Assembly: GCA_029961685.1 (NCBI GenBank)
Contig: JARWKL010000004.1
Span: 24,371,610 to 24,435,609, forward strand
From: Aristolochia californica
Taxonomy: Eukaryota > Streptophyta > Magnoliopsida > Piperales > Aristolochiaceae
DNA: 64,000 nucleotides
Direction of reading: 5' to 3'
Shown: in pieces, positions 14,701 through 28,525 of the stretch
How the letters are laid out: each line of letters begins with the position of its first letter
How positions within the stretch are numbered: position 1 is the first letter of the stretch
Program-made: the position numbers and the translations under genes
Notes under the pieces: generated by a model
Seen by the model: only the letters and a program-made list of their open reading frames with translations
Told to the model about the DNA's origin: nothing
Database searches by the model: none

Positions 14701-16743
14701 ACAGGATATATTTTTGTAAGGAATGACTTATGGATTGGGAGTCGACACTTTGTTAAAAATCCCCCGCCTCCCCCTTTTCCCGAGGATTGCCGAACCAGAT
14801 ATATAAAAACAAAAAAGAGTTTACAATCCCAAAAACTTACAGACACTCTTTTGAATTATCTCTCTCTGCATTTGTGCATTCTGCATTTCCCTTTTAGATG
14901 TATACCTTTTTTCTTAAATCAAAACTTGAGTTTTGACTTTCCCTTCATGTTGTAAATAAAAAAGAGAAAAAACACAAATAGATCACAACAAAAAGAAAAT
15001 TTTAGAGTTTATGTATGGAAAGAATTTAAACCAACAAAAAATGTAAGTAAAGAAAATTTATTCACACACACAAATGAACACACAATTTTTGTTAACCAAG
15101 TTTGGAAAATTCCACTAGTTCAACCCTTATAGATCAGAATTTTATAAGAAAGAGATTTTTCTACACATGTTTTAAAAAATGGATAAGCATGATTGAAAAA
15201 TGTTGATGATGAAATTGACCTATGGACCCAAACCCTTTAAAGTTAATAACTTTAAATTTCCAAGTGAATGTTCGGTGGGATATTTACCCGTATCAAACAT
15301 GCAATTATTTTGCCCATTTACCAAAAGCTGATCTAACGATCATAAATGATTGTAAAGAGATTTATCATGTGTAACGGGGTATATTTTTGTAAGGAATGAC
15401 TTATGGATTGGGAGTCAACACTCAGTTAAAAACCCCCGCCTCCCCCTTTTCCTGACGATTGCTGAACCTAATATATAAAAACTAAAAAGAGTATACAATC
15501 CCTAAAAATTACAAACACTTTTTGGAATTATCTCTCTCTAAATTTGTGCATTGCGCTTTTCCATTTAAGTTGTATACTTTTTTCTTAAATCAAAACTTGA
15601 TTTTCACTTTCCCTTCATCTGGTAAAAAAAAAAAAAAATAGAAAAAAGGGAATAGATCACTACAAAATGAAAATTGTAGAGTTTATTTATGGTAAGAATT
15701 TAAAGCAAAAAAACATATTCGTAAAGAAAATTTATTCACACACCCCAAATGAACACAAAACTTTTGTTATCCAAGTTTGGGAAAATTCCACTTGTTCAAC
15801 CCTAATAGCTCGAAATTTTATACGAAAGAGATTTTTCTACACATGTTTTAAAAAATGGATATGCATGTGTGAAATATGTTAAAGATGCAAATGACCAATG
15901 GTTCCAAACCTTGTAAAGAGAATAAAATTAAATTCCCAAGTGAACGTGTAGTGGTATATTTACCCGAGTCAGACAAGCCATTATTTTGGCCTTTCACCAA
16001 AAGCTGACCTAACGATCATAGATGATTGTAAAGTGATTTATCATGCGTAATGGGCTATATTTTTTTAATAAATGACTTATGGATTGGGAGTGAACACTCA
16101 GTTAAAAATCCCCTGCATCCCTCTTTTCCCGATGATTGCAGAACATGATATATAAAAAACTAAAAAGAGTTTACAATCCCTAAAAATTACAGTTACTTTT
16201 GGAATTATCTCTCTCTTCATTTGTGCATTGTGCAATTCCATTTTAGGTGTATACTTTTTCCTTAAATCTAAACTTGAGTTTCACTTTCACTTCAACTCGT
16301 AAACAAAAAAAGAGATAAAAGACAAATAGATCACAACAAAATGAAACTTTTAGAGTTTATGTATGGAAATAATTTAAAGCGATAACAAATGTAAAATTTA
16401 TTCACACACCACAAATGAACACAAAAGTTTTGTTAACCAAGTTTGGGAAATTCCACTAGTTCAACCCTAATAGCTTGGAATTTTATAAGAAAGAGATTTT
16501 CCTACACATGTTTCAAAAAATGGATATGCATGCTTGAAACATGTTTAAGATTCAAATGACCTATGGATCTAAAGCTTTAAAAGAGAATAACTTTAAATTC
16601 CCATGTGAACGTGCGGTGGGATATTTACCTGAGTCAAACAAGCCATTATTTTGCCTATATAGAAAAAGCTGACCTATTGATCAAAGATGATTGTAAAGTG
16701 ATTTATCATGCGTAACAATTATATTTTTGTAAGAATGACTTAT

Positions 16744-17389
16744 GGAGAGGGAGTCAACACAGTTAAAAATCACCCGCCTCCCCCTTTCCCGACGTTCGCA
16801 GAACCAGATATATAAAAACTAAAAAGAGTTTACAATCCATAAAAATTACAAACACCTTTTGGAATTATCTCTCTCTAAACTTGTGCATTGTGCATTTCCT
16901 TTTAAGATGTATACTTTTTTCTTAAAAAAAAACTTGATTTTTCACTTTTCCTTCATCTCGTAAAAGAAAAAATAGAAAAAAGGGAAATAAAATTTATGTA
17001 TGGAAAGAATTTAAGGCAAAATAATATTATTAAAGAAAATGTTTTCACACACCACAAATGAACACAAAAGTTTTGTTATCCAAGTTCGGGAAAATTCCAC
17101 TAGTTCAACCCTAATTGCTCGGAAATTTAAAAGAAAGAGATTTTTCAACACATGTTTTAAAAAATGAATATGCATGCTAGAAACATGTTAAAGATGCAAA
17201 TGACCTTTGGATCCAAACCTTATAATGAGAATAACATTAAATTCCCAAGTGAACGTGCGGTGGGATATTTACCCAAGTTAGACAAGCCCTTAGTTTGCCC
17301 ATTTACGAAAAGCTGACCTAACGATTATAGATGATTGTAAAGTTATTTATCGTGCGTAAGGGGCTATATTTTTTTAAGGAATGACTTAT
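16744..17389 (+). repeat. Monomer with a diagnostic 27-bp-scale deletion, shared with 33872-34520
   Basis: At about 16985-16995 the A-rich block and AAATA run directly into AATTTATGTATGG, without the ATCACAACAAAATG segment found in other copies. The same deletion occurs at about 34120-34135, together with the shared unusual AATAATATTA shortly after. It is a shared derived mark for the long-range duplication 16.9-19.1 to 34.0-36.2 kb. Confidence 0.8.
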
Positions 17390-19100
17390 GGATTGGGAGT
17401 CAACACTCTGTTAAAAATCTCCCCCATCCCCCTTTTCCCGACGATTGTAGAACTTGATATATAAAAAACAAAAAAAAGTTTATAATCCCTAAAAATTACA
17501 GGCACTTTTTGGAATTAATTCTCTCTACATTTGTGCATTGTGCATTTCCATTTTTATGTATACTTTTTTATTAAATCAAAACTTGAGTTTTCACTTTCCC
17601 TTCATCTCATAAAAAAAAAAAAAAGATAAAAGGCAAATAGATCACAACAAAAAGAAAATTTTAGAATTTATGTATGGAAAGAATTTAAAGCAATAACAAT
17701 TGGAAGTAAATAAAATTTATTCACAAATCACAAATGAACCAAAAAGTTTTGTTAACCAAATTTGGGAAATTCCACTAGTTCAACCCTAATTGCTCGGAAT
17801 TTTGTAAGAAAGAGATTTTTCTACACATGTTTTAAAAAAAGAATATCCATGCTTGAAACATGTTAAAGATTCAAATGACCTATGGATCCAAACCTTTTAA
17901 AAATAATAACTTTAAACTCTCAAATGAACGTGCAGTGGGATATTTTCCCGAGTCAAACAAGCCATTATTTTGCCCATTTAAAAAAAGCTGACCTAATGAT
18001 CATAGACGATTGTAAAGTGATTTATCATGCGTAACGGGCTACATTTTTTTAAGGAATGACTTATGGGTTAGGATTCAACACTCAATTAAAAATCCCCCGC
18101 TTGCCCCTTTTCCCGACGATTCCAGAACCCGATATATAAAAACTAAAAAGAGTTTACAATCCCTAAAAATTACAAACACTTTATGGAATTTTCTCTCTCT
18201 ACATTTTTGAATTTTGCATTTCCATTTTAGATGTATACTTTTTTCTTAAATCAAAACTTGAATTTTCACTTTCCCTTCATCTCATATACAAAAAAAGAGA
18301 TAAAAGCAAAGAGATCACAACAAAATGAAAATTTTAGAGTTTATGTATGGAAAGAATTTAAAGCAATAACAAAGTTGAGTAAAGAAAATTTATTCACACA
18401 CCACAAATGAACACAAAAGTTTAGTTATCTAAGTTGGGGAAAATTCCACTAGTTCAACCATAATAGCTCGAAATTTTATAAGAAAGAGATTTTTCTACAC
18501 CTGTTTTAAAAACTGGATATGCATGCTTGAAACATGTTAAAGATGAAAATGACCTATGGATCGAAACATTTTAAAGACAATAACATTAAATTCCCTTGTG
18601 AACGTGCAGTGGGATATTTACCCGAGTTTGACAAGCCATTATTTTGCCCATTTAAAAAAAGCTAACCTAACTATCATAGGTGATTGTAAAGTTATTTATC
18701 ATGCGTAATGGGCTATATTTTGTAAGGAATCACTTATGGATTGGGAGTCAACACTCAGTTAAAAATCCCCTCCATCCCCCTTTTCCCGACAATTGCAGAA
18801 CATGATATATAAAAAACTAAAAAGAGTTTACAATTCCTAAAAATTATAGACACTATTTGAATTTATCTCTCTGTATATTTGAGCATTGTGCATTTCCATT
18901 TTAGATGTATAATTTTTTCATAAATAAAAACTAGAGTTTTCACTTTCCCTTCGTCTCGTAAAAAAAAATGAGATAAAAGGCAAATAGATCACAACAAAAT
19001 GAAAATTTTAAAGTTTATGTATGGAATGAATTTAAAGCAATAACAAATCTAAGTATAGAAAATTAATTCACACACCACAAATGAACACAAAAGTTTTGTC
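16900..19100 (+). repeat. Source or copy of a 2.2-kb long-range duplication (partner 34.0-36.2 kb)
   Basis: Several rare variants appear in the same order here and about 17.13 kb downstream: the deletion near 16990/34125, GCTTGCC in the C-rich block (18100/35230), ACCATAATAGCTCG (18470/35590), CTACACCTGTTTT (18495/35630), GTTTGACAAGCC (18625/35760), CCCCTCCATCCCCC (18765/35895) and AAAACTAGAGTTTTC (18925/36060). The constant offset over about three monomers points to copying of a block and not to convergent mutation. Confidence 0.75.
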
Positions 19101-20225
19101 ATACAAGTTTGGGAAATTTCTCTAGTTCAACCCTAATAGCTCAAGATTTAATAAGAAAGAGATTTTTCTACACATGTTTTAAAAAATGGATATGCATGCT
19201 TGAAACATGTTAAAGATGCAAATGACCTATGGATCCAATACTTTTAAAGAGAATAACATTAAATTCCCAAGTGAACGTGCGGAGGGATATTTACTCGTGT
19301 CAAACAACCGATTACTTTACGCATTTACAAAGAGCTGACCTAACGATAATAGAAGATTATAAATTGATTTATCATGCTTAACGGGCTATATTTTTGTAAG
19401 GAATGACTTATGGATTGGGAGTCAACACTCAGTTAAAAATCCCCCGCCTGCAACTTTTCCCGACGATTGCTCAACTTAACATGTAAAGACAAAAAAGAGT
19501 TTACAATCCCTAAAAATTACAGACACTTTTTGGAATTATCTCTCTCTACATTTGTGTATTGTGCATTTCCATTTTAGATGTATACTTTTTTCTTAAATCA
19601 AAACCTGAGTTTTCACTTTCCCTTCATATCGTAAACAAAAAAAGAGATAAAAGGCAAATAGATCACAACAAAATGAAAATTTTAGAGTTTATGTATGGAT
19701 ATAATTTAAAGCAATAACAAATGTAAGTAAAGAAAACTTATTCCAATACCACAAATGAACACAAAAGTTTTGTTATCCAAGTTTGAGAAATTCCACTACT
19801 TCAACCCGAATAGCTCAAAATTTTATAAGAAAGAGATTTTTCTACAAATGTTTTAAAAAATGGATATCCATGCTTGAAACATGTTGAAGATGCAAAAGAG
19901 CTATTAATCCAAACCTTTTAAAGATAAAAACATTAAATTACCAAGTGAATGTTCGGTGGGATATTTACCCGAGTCAAACAAGCCATTATTTTGCACATTT
20001 ACAAAAGGCTGACCTAACTATCATAGATGATTGTAAAGTGATTTATCATGTGTAACGGGCTATATTATTTTATGGAATGACTTAAGGATTTTGAGTCAAC
20101 ACTCTGTTAGAAATCCGTCGCCTCCCCTTTTTCCCTCCGATTGCAGAACCTGATATATTAAAAACTAAAAAGATTTTACAATCCCTAAAACTGACAAATA
20201 GTTTTTGGAATTTCAATTTATGCAT

Positions 20226-20255
20226 TTATGCATTGTACATTTATGCATTGTACAT
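20226..20255 (+). repeat. Perfect 15-bp tandem duplication
   Basis: TTATGCATTGTACAT occurs twice in direct succession (20226-20240, 20241-20255), with a third partial TTATGCAT just before. It sits on the GTGCATTGTGCAT direct repeat normally present in the monomer and explains the 690-bp length of the unit 20086-20775. Confidence 0.92.
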
Positions 20256-23010
20256 TTCAATTTTAGCTGTAAACTTTTTTCTGAAATCAAAACTTGAGTA
20301 TACACTTTCCCTTCATATCGTAAACAAAAAAAGAGATAAAAGTCAAATAGATCAGTACAAAATAAAAATTTTAGAGTTTATGTAAGGAAAGAATTTAAAG
20401 CAATAACAAATGTATGTAAAGAAAATTTACTCACACACCACAAATGAACACAAATGTTTTATTATCCTAGTTTGGGAAATTCCACTAGTTCAAACCTAAT
20501 AGCTTGGAATTTTATTAGAAAGAGATTTTTCTACACATGTTTTAAAAAAATGGATATGAATGCTTGGAACATGTTAAAGATGCAAATGACCTAAGGATAC
20601 AAACCTTTTAAAGAGAATAACATTAAATACCCACGTGAACGTGCGGTGCGATTTTTACCCAAGTCAAACAAGCAATTTTTTTGCCCAATTACAAAAAGTT
20701 GACCTAACGATCATAATTGATGGTAAAGCTATTTATCATGCGTAACGGGTTATATTTTTGTAAGGAATCACTTATAGACTGGGAGTCCACACTCGGTTAA
20801 AAATCCCCCGCCTCCCCCTTTTTTCGACGATTGCAGAACCTGATATATAAAAACTAAAAAGAGTTTACAATCCCTAAAAATTTCAGACACTTTTTGGAAT
20901 TATCTCTCTCTACATTTTTTCATTCTGCATATCCTTTTTAGATGTATAATTTTTTCTTAAATCAAAACATGAGTTTTCACTTTCCCTTCATCACGTAAAC
21001 AAAAAAAGAGAAAAATGGCAAACAGATCACAAAAAAATGAAAATTTTAGAGTTTATGTATGGATAGAATTTAAAGCAATAAAAAATGTAAGTAAAGAAAA
21101 TTTATTCACACACCAAAAATGAACACTAAAGTTTTGTTAACCAAGTTTGGGAAATTCCACTAGTTTAACCCTAATCGCTCAGAATTTATAAGGAAGAGAT
21201 TTTTCTAGACATGTTTTAAAAAATGGATATGCATGCTTCAAACGTGTTAAAGATGCAAATGACCTATGAATCCAAACCTTTTAAAGATAATAAAAATAAA
21301 TTCCAAATGAATGTTTGGTGGGATATTTACCCGAGTCAAACAAGCCATTATTTTGCCAATTTTCCAAAAGCTTACCTAACAGTCGTAGATGATTGTAAAG
21401 TGATTTATCATGCGTAACGGGCTATATTTTTTTAAGGAATGACTTATGGATTGGGAGTCAACACTCAGTTAAAAATCTGTCACCTCCCCATTTTCCCGAC
21501 TATTGCAGAACCTGATATATAAAAAAATAAAAAGAGTTTAGAATACCAAAAAATTACAGACAGTTTTTGGAATTATCACTCTCTACTTTTGAGCAGTGTG
21601 CATTTCCATTTTAGATGTAAAATTTTTTCTTAAATAAAAACTTGAGTTTTCACTTTCCCTTCATCTCGTAAACAAAAAAGGAGATAAATGTCAATTAGCT
21701 GACAACAAAATGAAAATTTTCGAGTTTATGTATGGAATGAATTTAAAGCAATATAAAATGGAAGTAAAGAAAATTTATTCACACACCACAAATGAACACA
21801 AAAGTTTTGTTATCCTAGTTTGAAAAATTCCACTAGTTCAAACCTAATAGCTCAAAATTTTATAAGAAAGCAATTTTTCTACACATGTTTTAAAAATGGA
21901 TAAGCATGCTTGAAAAAAGTTAAAGATGCAAATGAGCTATCGATCTCAACCTTTTAATCAGAATAACAATAAATTCCCAAGTGAACGAGCGGTGGGACAT
22001 TTACCCGAGTCAAACAAGCCATTATTTCGCCCAATTAAAAAAAGCTGACTTAACGATCATAGATGATTGTAAAGTGATTTATTATGCGTAACATACTATA
22101 TTTTTGTAAGGAATGACTTATTGAGTGGGAGTCAACACTCAGTTAAAAACCCCTGCCTCCCCCTTTTCCCGATGATTGCAGAACCAGATATATAAAAACT
22201 AAAAAGAGTTTACATTCCCTAAAACTTATAGGCTCTTTTTGGAATTATCGCTCTCTATATTTGTGCATTGTGCATTTCCATTTTAGATGTATACTTTTTC
22301 TTAAATCAAAACTTGAGTTTCCACTTTCCCTTCATCTCGTAAACATAAAAAGAGATAAAATGCAAATTGATCACAACAAAATGAAAATTTAACAGTTTAT
22401 GTATCGGAAGAATTTAAAAAAATAACAAAAGTAAATAAAGAAAATTTATTCACACACCACAAATGAACACAAAGGTTTTGTTATCCACGTTTAGGAAATT
22501 CCACCAGTTCAAACCTAATAGCTCGGAATTTTATAAGAAAGAGATTTTTCTACAAATTTTTTAAAAAATGGATATCCATGCTTGAAACATGTTGCAGATG
22601 CAAATGACCTATTGATCCAAACTTTTTAAAGATAATAACATTAAATTCCCAAGTGAACGTTCTGTTGGATATTTACCTGAGTCAAAGAAGCCATTATTTT
22701 GCACATTTACAAAAGGCTAACCTAGCGATCATAAATGATTGTAAAGTCATTTATCATGCATAACACGCTATATTTTTTTAAGGAATGACTTATGGATTTG
22801 GAGTCAACACTCAGTTAAAAATCTCCCGCCTCCCCCTTTTCCCGACGATTGTAGAACCTGATATATAAAAACTAAAAAGAGTTTACAATCCCTAAAACTT
22901 ATAGGCACTTTTAGGAATTATCTCTCTCTACATTTGTGCATTTTGCATTTCAATTTTAGATGTATATTTTTTCTTATATCAAAACTTGAGTGTTGACTTT
23001 CCCTTCATCT

Positions 23011-23034
23011 CGCCTCCCCCTTTTCCCGACGATC
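23011..23034 (+). repeat. Out-of-register 21-bp patch inside a monomer
   Basis: At the place where every other copy has CATCTCG followed by an A-rich stretch and GATAAAAGG, this copy reads CATCTCG followed by CCTCCCCCTTTTCCCGACGAT, then resumes at about GTCAAATAGATC. The inserted piece matches the C-rich block that normally sits about 200 bp earlier in the monomer. The shared CG at the left edge could have primed a template switch. The surrounding monomer (about 22794-23467) is otherwise in register. Confidence 0.8.
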
Positions 23035-23467
23035 GTCAAATAGATCACAATAAAATGAAAATTTTAGAGTTTATGTATGGAAATAATTTAAAGCAATAAA
23101 AAATGTAAGTCAAGAAAATTTATTATCATACCACAAATGAACAGAAAGTTTTGTTAGACAAGTTTTGGAAATTCCACTTGTTCAACCCTAATAGCTCGGA
23201 ATTTTATAAGAAAGAGATTTTTTTTACACATGTTTTAAAAAATGGATATGCATACTTTAAACATGTTAAAGATGCAAATGAACTATGGATCCAAACCTTT
23301 TAATGAGAATAACATTAAATTCCCAAGTGAACTTGCGGTGGGATATTTACCCGAGTAAAACAAGTCATTATTTTGCCCAATAAAAAAAAGCTGACTTATC
23401 GATCATAGATGATTGTAAAGTGATTTATTATGCACAACATGCTATAGTTTTGTAAGGAATGACTTAT

Positions 23468-24558
23468 GGATTGGGAGTGAACACTCAGTTAAAAATCCCC
23501 CGCTTCCCCCTTTTTTCGACAATTGCAGAACTTGATATTTAAAAAGTAAAATAAGTTTAAAATCCCTAAAAATTACAGACAGTTTTTTGAATTATCTCTC
23601 TCTACTTTTGAGCATTGTGCATTTACATTTAGATGTAAACTTTTTTCTTAAATAAAAACTTGAGTTTTCACTTTCCCATCATCTCGTAAACAAAAAAAGA
23701 GATAAAAGTCAATTAGATCACAACAAAATGAAAATTTTAGAGTTTATGTATTAAATGAATTTAAAGCAATAAAAAATGGAAGTAAAGAAAATTTATTCTC
23801 ACACCACAATTGAACAGAAAAGTTTTGTTATCCTTGTTTGAGAAATTCACTAGTTTAACCCTAATAGCTCGAAATTTTATAAGAAAAAGATTTTTCTACA
23901 CATGTTTTAAAAATGGAGTTTGCAAGCCCTTTTCCCGATAATTGCAGAACTTGATATATATAAAAAAAAAGAGTTTACAAGCCATAAAAATTACAGGCAC
24001 TTTTCGAATTATCTCTCTCTACGTTTTCACATTGTGCATTTCCGTTTTAGGTGTATACTATTTTCTTAAATCAAAACTTGAGTTTTCATTTTCACTTCAT
24101 CTCGTAAACAAAAAAAGTGATAAAAGGCAAATAGATCACAAAAAAAATGAAAATTTTAGAGTTTATGTATGGAAAGAATTTAAAGCAATAAAAACTGTAA
24201 GTAAAGAAAATTTATTCACACAACACAAATGAAAAAAAAAATTTGTTAACCAAATTTGGGAAATTCCACTAGTTCAACCCTAATAGCTCGGAATTTAATA
24301 AGAAAGACATTTTTCTACACATGTTTTAAAAAATGGATATGCATGCTTGAAACATGTTAAAGATGCAAATGACCTATGGATCCAAACCTTATAAAGAGAA
24401 TAACATTAAATTCCCAAGTGAACGTGCGGTGGGATATTTACTCGAGTCAAACAACCAATTACTTTACGCATTTACAAAGAGCTGACCTAATGATCATAGA
24501 TGATTATAAATTGATTTATCTTGCTTAACGGGCTATATTTTTGTAAGGAATGACTTAT
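23468..24558 (+). repeat. Fused pair of monomers with a deletion of about 250 bp
   Basis: Two units occupy 1091 bp where about 1345 is expected. At about 23915-23928 the segment TTTTAAAAATGGA runs into a short unmatched stretch (about GTTTGCAAG) and then CCCTTTTCCCGATAATTGC. The BamHI region, the CpG segment and the phase motif of the second unit are therefore missing. The few unmatched bases look like filler from end joining. Confidence 0.85.
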
Positions 24559-27500
24559 GGATTGGGAGTCAAAACTCAGTTAAAAATCCCCCGCTTGCCA
24601 CTTTTCCCGACGATTTCTCAACCTGACATGTAAAAACTAAAAAGCGTTTACAATCCCTAAAAATTACAGACACCTTTTGGATGTATCTCTCCATACATTT
24701 ATTCTTTAATCATTTCAATTTTAGATGTATACATTTTTTATAAATCAAAACTTGTGTTTTCACTTTTCCTTCATGTCGTAAACAAAAAAAGAGATAAAAG
24801 GAAAATTGATAACAGCTAAATGAAAATTTTACATTTTATGTATGGAAATAAATCAAGGCAATAAAAAATGTAAGTAAACAAAATTTATTCACACACCACA
24901 AATGAACACAAAAGTTTTGTTATACAAGTTTGGGAATTTCGCTAGTTTAAGCCTAATACATTGAAATTAATAAGAAAAAATGGATACGCATGCTTGAAAC
25001 TAGTTAAAGATGCAAATGACCTACAGATCCAAACCTTTTAAAGATAATAACATTATATTCCCAAGTGAACATGCGGTGGGATATTTACCTGAGTCAAACA
25101 AGCCATTATTTTGCCCATTTACAAAAACCTGAGCTAACGATCATAGATGATTATAAAGTGATTTATCATGCGTAATGAGCTATATTTTTGTAAGGAATGA
25201 CTTATAGATTCGGACTCAAGGCTCAGTTAAAAATCTCTAGCCTCCAGCTTATCCCAACGATTGCAGAATCAGATATATAAAAATTGAAAAGAGTTTACAA
25301 TCCCTAAAAATTACAGACACTTTTTGGAATTATCTATCTCTACATTTGTGCACTATGTGCACTTCCTTTTTTTATGTATACTTTTTTTTTAAATCAAAAC
25401 TTCAGATTTCACTTTCCTTGCATCTCGTAAAAAAAAATGATAAAATAAAAATAGATCACAGCAAAATGAAAATTATAGAGTTTATGTATGGAAATAATTT
25501 AAAGCAATAAAAAATTTCAGTAAAGAAAATTTATTCTCCCACCACAAATGAACACAAAAGTTTTTTTATCCATGTTTGTCAAATTTCACTTGTTCAACCC
25601 TAATAGCTAGGAATTTTATAAGAAAGAGATTTTTCTACACATGTTTTAAAAAATTAATATGCATGCTTGAACATGTTAAAGATGCAAATGACCTATGGAT
25701 CCAAACTTTTTAAAGAGAATAACATTAAATTCCCAAGTGGACGTGTGGTGGGATATTTACCTGAGTCAAACAAGCAATTACTTTACGCATTTACAAAAAG
25801 CTGACCTATCAATCATAGATGACAATCAATTGATTTATCAAGTTTAACGGGCTATATTTTTGTAAGGAATGACTTATGGATTGGGAGTCAACACTCAGTT
25901 AAAAATCCCCCGCCTGCCACTTTTCCCGGTGAATGTTGAACCTGAGATGTAAAAACTAAAAAGAGTTTCAATCCCAAAAAATTACAGATACCTTTTCGAT
26001 GTGTCTCTCCCTACATTTATGCATTATGCATTTCCATTTTAGAAGTACTCTTTTTTCATAAATCAAATAAAAGAGATAAAAGGCAAATAGATTACAACAA
26101 AATGAAAATTTTAGAGTTTATGAATGGAAATAATTTAAAGCAATAACAAATGTAAGTAGAGAAAAATTATTCTCCCACCACAAATGAACAAAAAAGTTTT
26201 GTTATCCAAGTTTGGGAAATTCCACTTGTTCAACCCTAATAGCTTGGAATTTTACAAGAAAGATTTTTCAACACATGTTTTAAAAAATGGATATGCATGC
26301 TTGAAACATGTTAAAGATGCAAATGACCTATGGATCCAAACCTTTTAAAGAGAATAACATTAATTCCCAAGTGAACTTGCGGTGGGATATTTACCCGAGT
26401 CAAACAACCAATTACTTTGTGCATTTACAAAAAGCTGACCTAACGATCGTAGATGATTATAAATTGATTTATAATGCTTAACGGGCTATATTTTTTTAAG
26501 GAATGACTTATGGATTGGGAGTCAACACTCAATTAAAAATCCCCCGCCTGCCACTTTTCTCGACGATTGCTGAATCTGACATGTAAAAACTAAAAAGTGT
26601 TTACAATCCCTAAAAATTATAGACACCTTTTGGATGTATCTCTCCCTACATTTATGCATTCTTTAATTTCGTTTTAGATGTATAACTTTTTCATAAATCA
26701 AAACTTCAGTTTTCACTTTTCCTTCATGTCGTAAACAAAAAAAGCAATAAAAGGCAAATTGATCACAACAAAATGAAAATTTTACAGTTTATGTATGGAA
26801 AGATAACAAGGCAATACCAAATGTAAGTAAAAAAAATTTATTCACACACCACAAATGAACCCAAAGGTTTTGTTATACAATTTTTGAAAATTCCACTAGT
26901 TTGAGCCTAATATGTCGGAATGTAATAAGAAAAAGATTTTTCTACACATGTTTTAAAAAATGGATACGCATGCTTGAAACAAGTTAAAGATTCAAATGAC
27001 CTACAGATCCAAACCTTTTAAAGATAATAACATTAAATTCCCAAGTGAACGTGCGGTGGGATATTTACCTGAGTCAAACATGCCATTATTTTGCCCTTTT
27101 ACAGAATCCTGACCTAATGATCATAGATGATTGTAAAGTGATTTATCACGTGTAATGAGCTATATTTGTGTAAGAAATGACATATGGATTGGGACTCAAC
27201 ACTCAGTTAAAAATCCCCTGCCTCACCATTTTCTCGTCAATTGCAAAACAAGATATATAAAAACTAAAAAGAGTTTACAATCCCTAAATATTACAGACAC
27301 TTTTGGGAATTATCTCTCTCTACATTTGTGCACTGTGCACTTCCATTTTTTATTTATACTTTTTTCTTGAATCAAAATTTGAGATTTCACTATTCCTGCA
27401 TCTTGTAAAAAAAGAAGAAATAAAAGGTAAATAGATCACAACAAAATGAAAATTTTAGATTTTATGTATGGAAAGAATTTAAAGAAATAAAAAATGTAAG

Positions 27501-28525
27501 TAGAGAAATTTTATTCTCCCACCACAAATGAACAGAAAAGTTTTGTTATCCATGTTTGGGAAATTTCACTTGTTCAACCCTAATAGCTCGGAATTTTATA
27601 AGAAAGGGATTTTTCTACACATGTTTTAAAAAATTGATATGCATGCTTGAAACATGTTAAAGATGCAAATGAGCTATGGATCCAAACCTTTTAAAGAGAA
27701 TAACATTAAATTCCCAAGTGAGTGCGGTGGGATATTTTGCCCGAGTCAAACAAGCAATTACTTTATGCATTTACAAAAAGCTTACCTAACTATCATAGAT
27801 GATTATAAATTGATTTGTCAAGCTTAACGGGCTATATTTTTGTAAGGAATGACTTATGGATTGGGAGTCATCACTCAGCTAAAAATCCCCTGCCTGCCAC
27901 TTTTCCCGACGATTGTTGACATGTAAAAACTAAAAAGAGTTTAAAATCCCTAAAAATTACAGACAACTTTTGGATGTATCTCTGCTTACATTTATGCATT
28001 GTGCATTTCCATTTTAGATGTATACTTTTTTCTTAAATCAAAACTTGAGGTTTCACTTTTCCTTCTTGTCGTAAAGAAAAAAAGAGATAAAAGGCAAATT
28101 GATCACAACAAAATGAAAATTTTATAGTTTATGTATGGAAATAAATCAAGGCAATAAAAAATTTAAGTGAACAAAATTTATTCACAAACAACAAATGAAC
28201 ACAAAAGTTTTGTTATACAAGTTTGGGAAATTCCACTCGTTTAAGCGTAATAGCTTGGAATTTAATTAGAAAAAGATTTTTCTACACATGTTTTCAAAAA
28301 TGGATACGTATGCTTGAAAAAATTTAAAGATGCAAATGACCTACATATCCAAACGTTTTAAAGACAATAACATTAAATTCCCAAGTGAACGTGCGGTGGG
28401 ATATTTACCCTAGTCAAACAAGCCATTATTTTGCCCACTTACAAAAAGTTGACCTAACGATCATAGATGATTATAAAGTGATTTATCATGCGTAACGGGC
28501 TATATTTTTTTAAGGAATGACTTAT
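24559..28525 (+). repeat. Subfamily region: T1 and T2 monomer types interleaved
   Basis: T1 units (24559, 25878, 26512, 27858) have CTGCCACTTTTC in place of the usual C-rich block, GACATGTAAAAAC in place of the TATA-like box, and CTTTTGGATGTATCTCTCC. T2 units (25206, 27186) keep ATATATAAAAA and have GTGCACTTCC with a TTTTTTAT stretch. Associated variants include AATCAAGGCAATA and GACCTACAGATCC. A T1-T2 pair recurs at 36546-37892. This is local homogenisation of two related variants and not a separate satellite. Confidence 0.75.

Noticed and set aside
23942..24232. Longest open frame, 96 codons, and about twenty others of 60-92 codons
   Set aside because: They lie over the same A-rich part of the monomer in different frames, are opened or closed by single-base indels between copies, show no conserved start or stop, and have low-complexity products rich in F, L, K, N and I. 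Chance frames of a repeated AT-rich sequence explain them.
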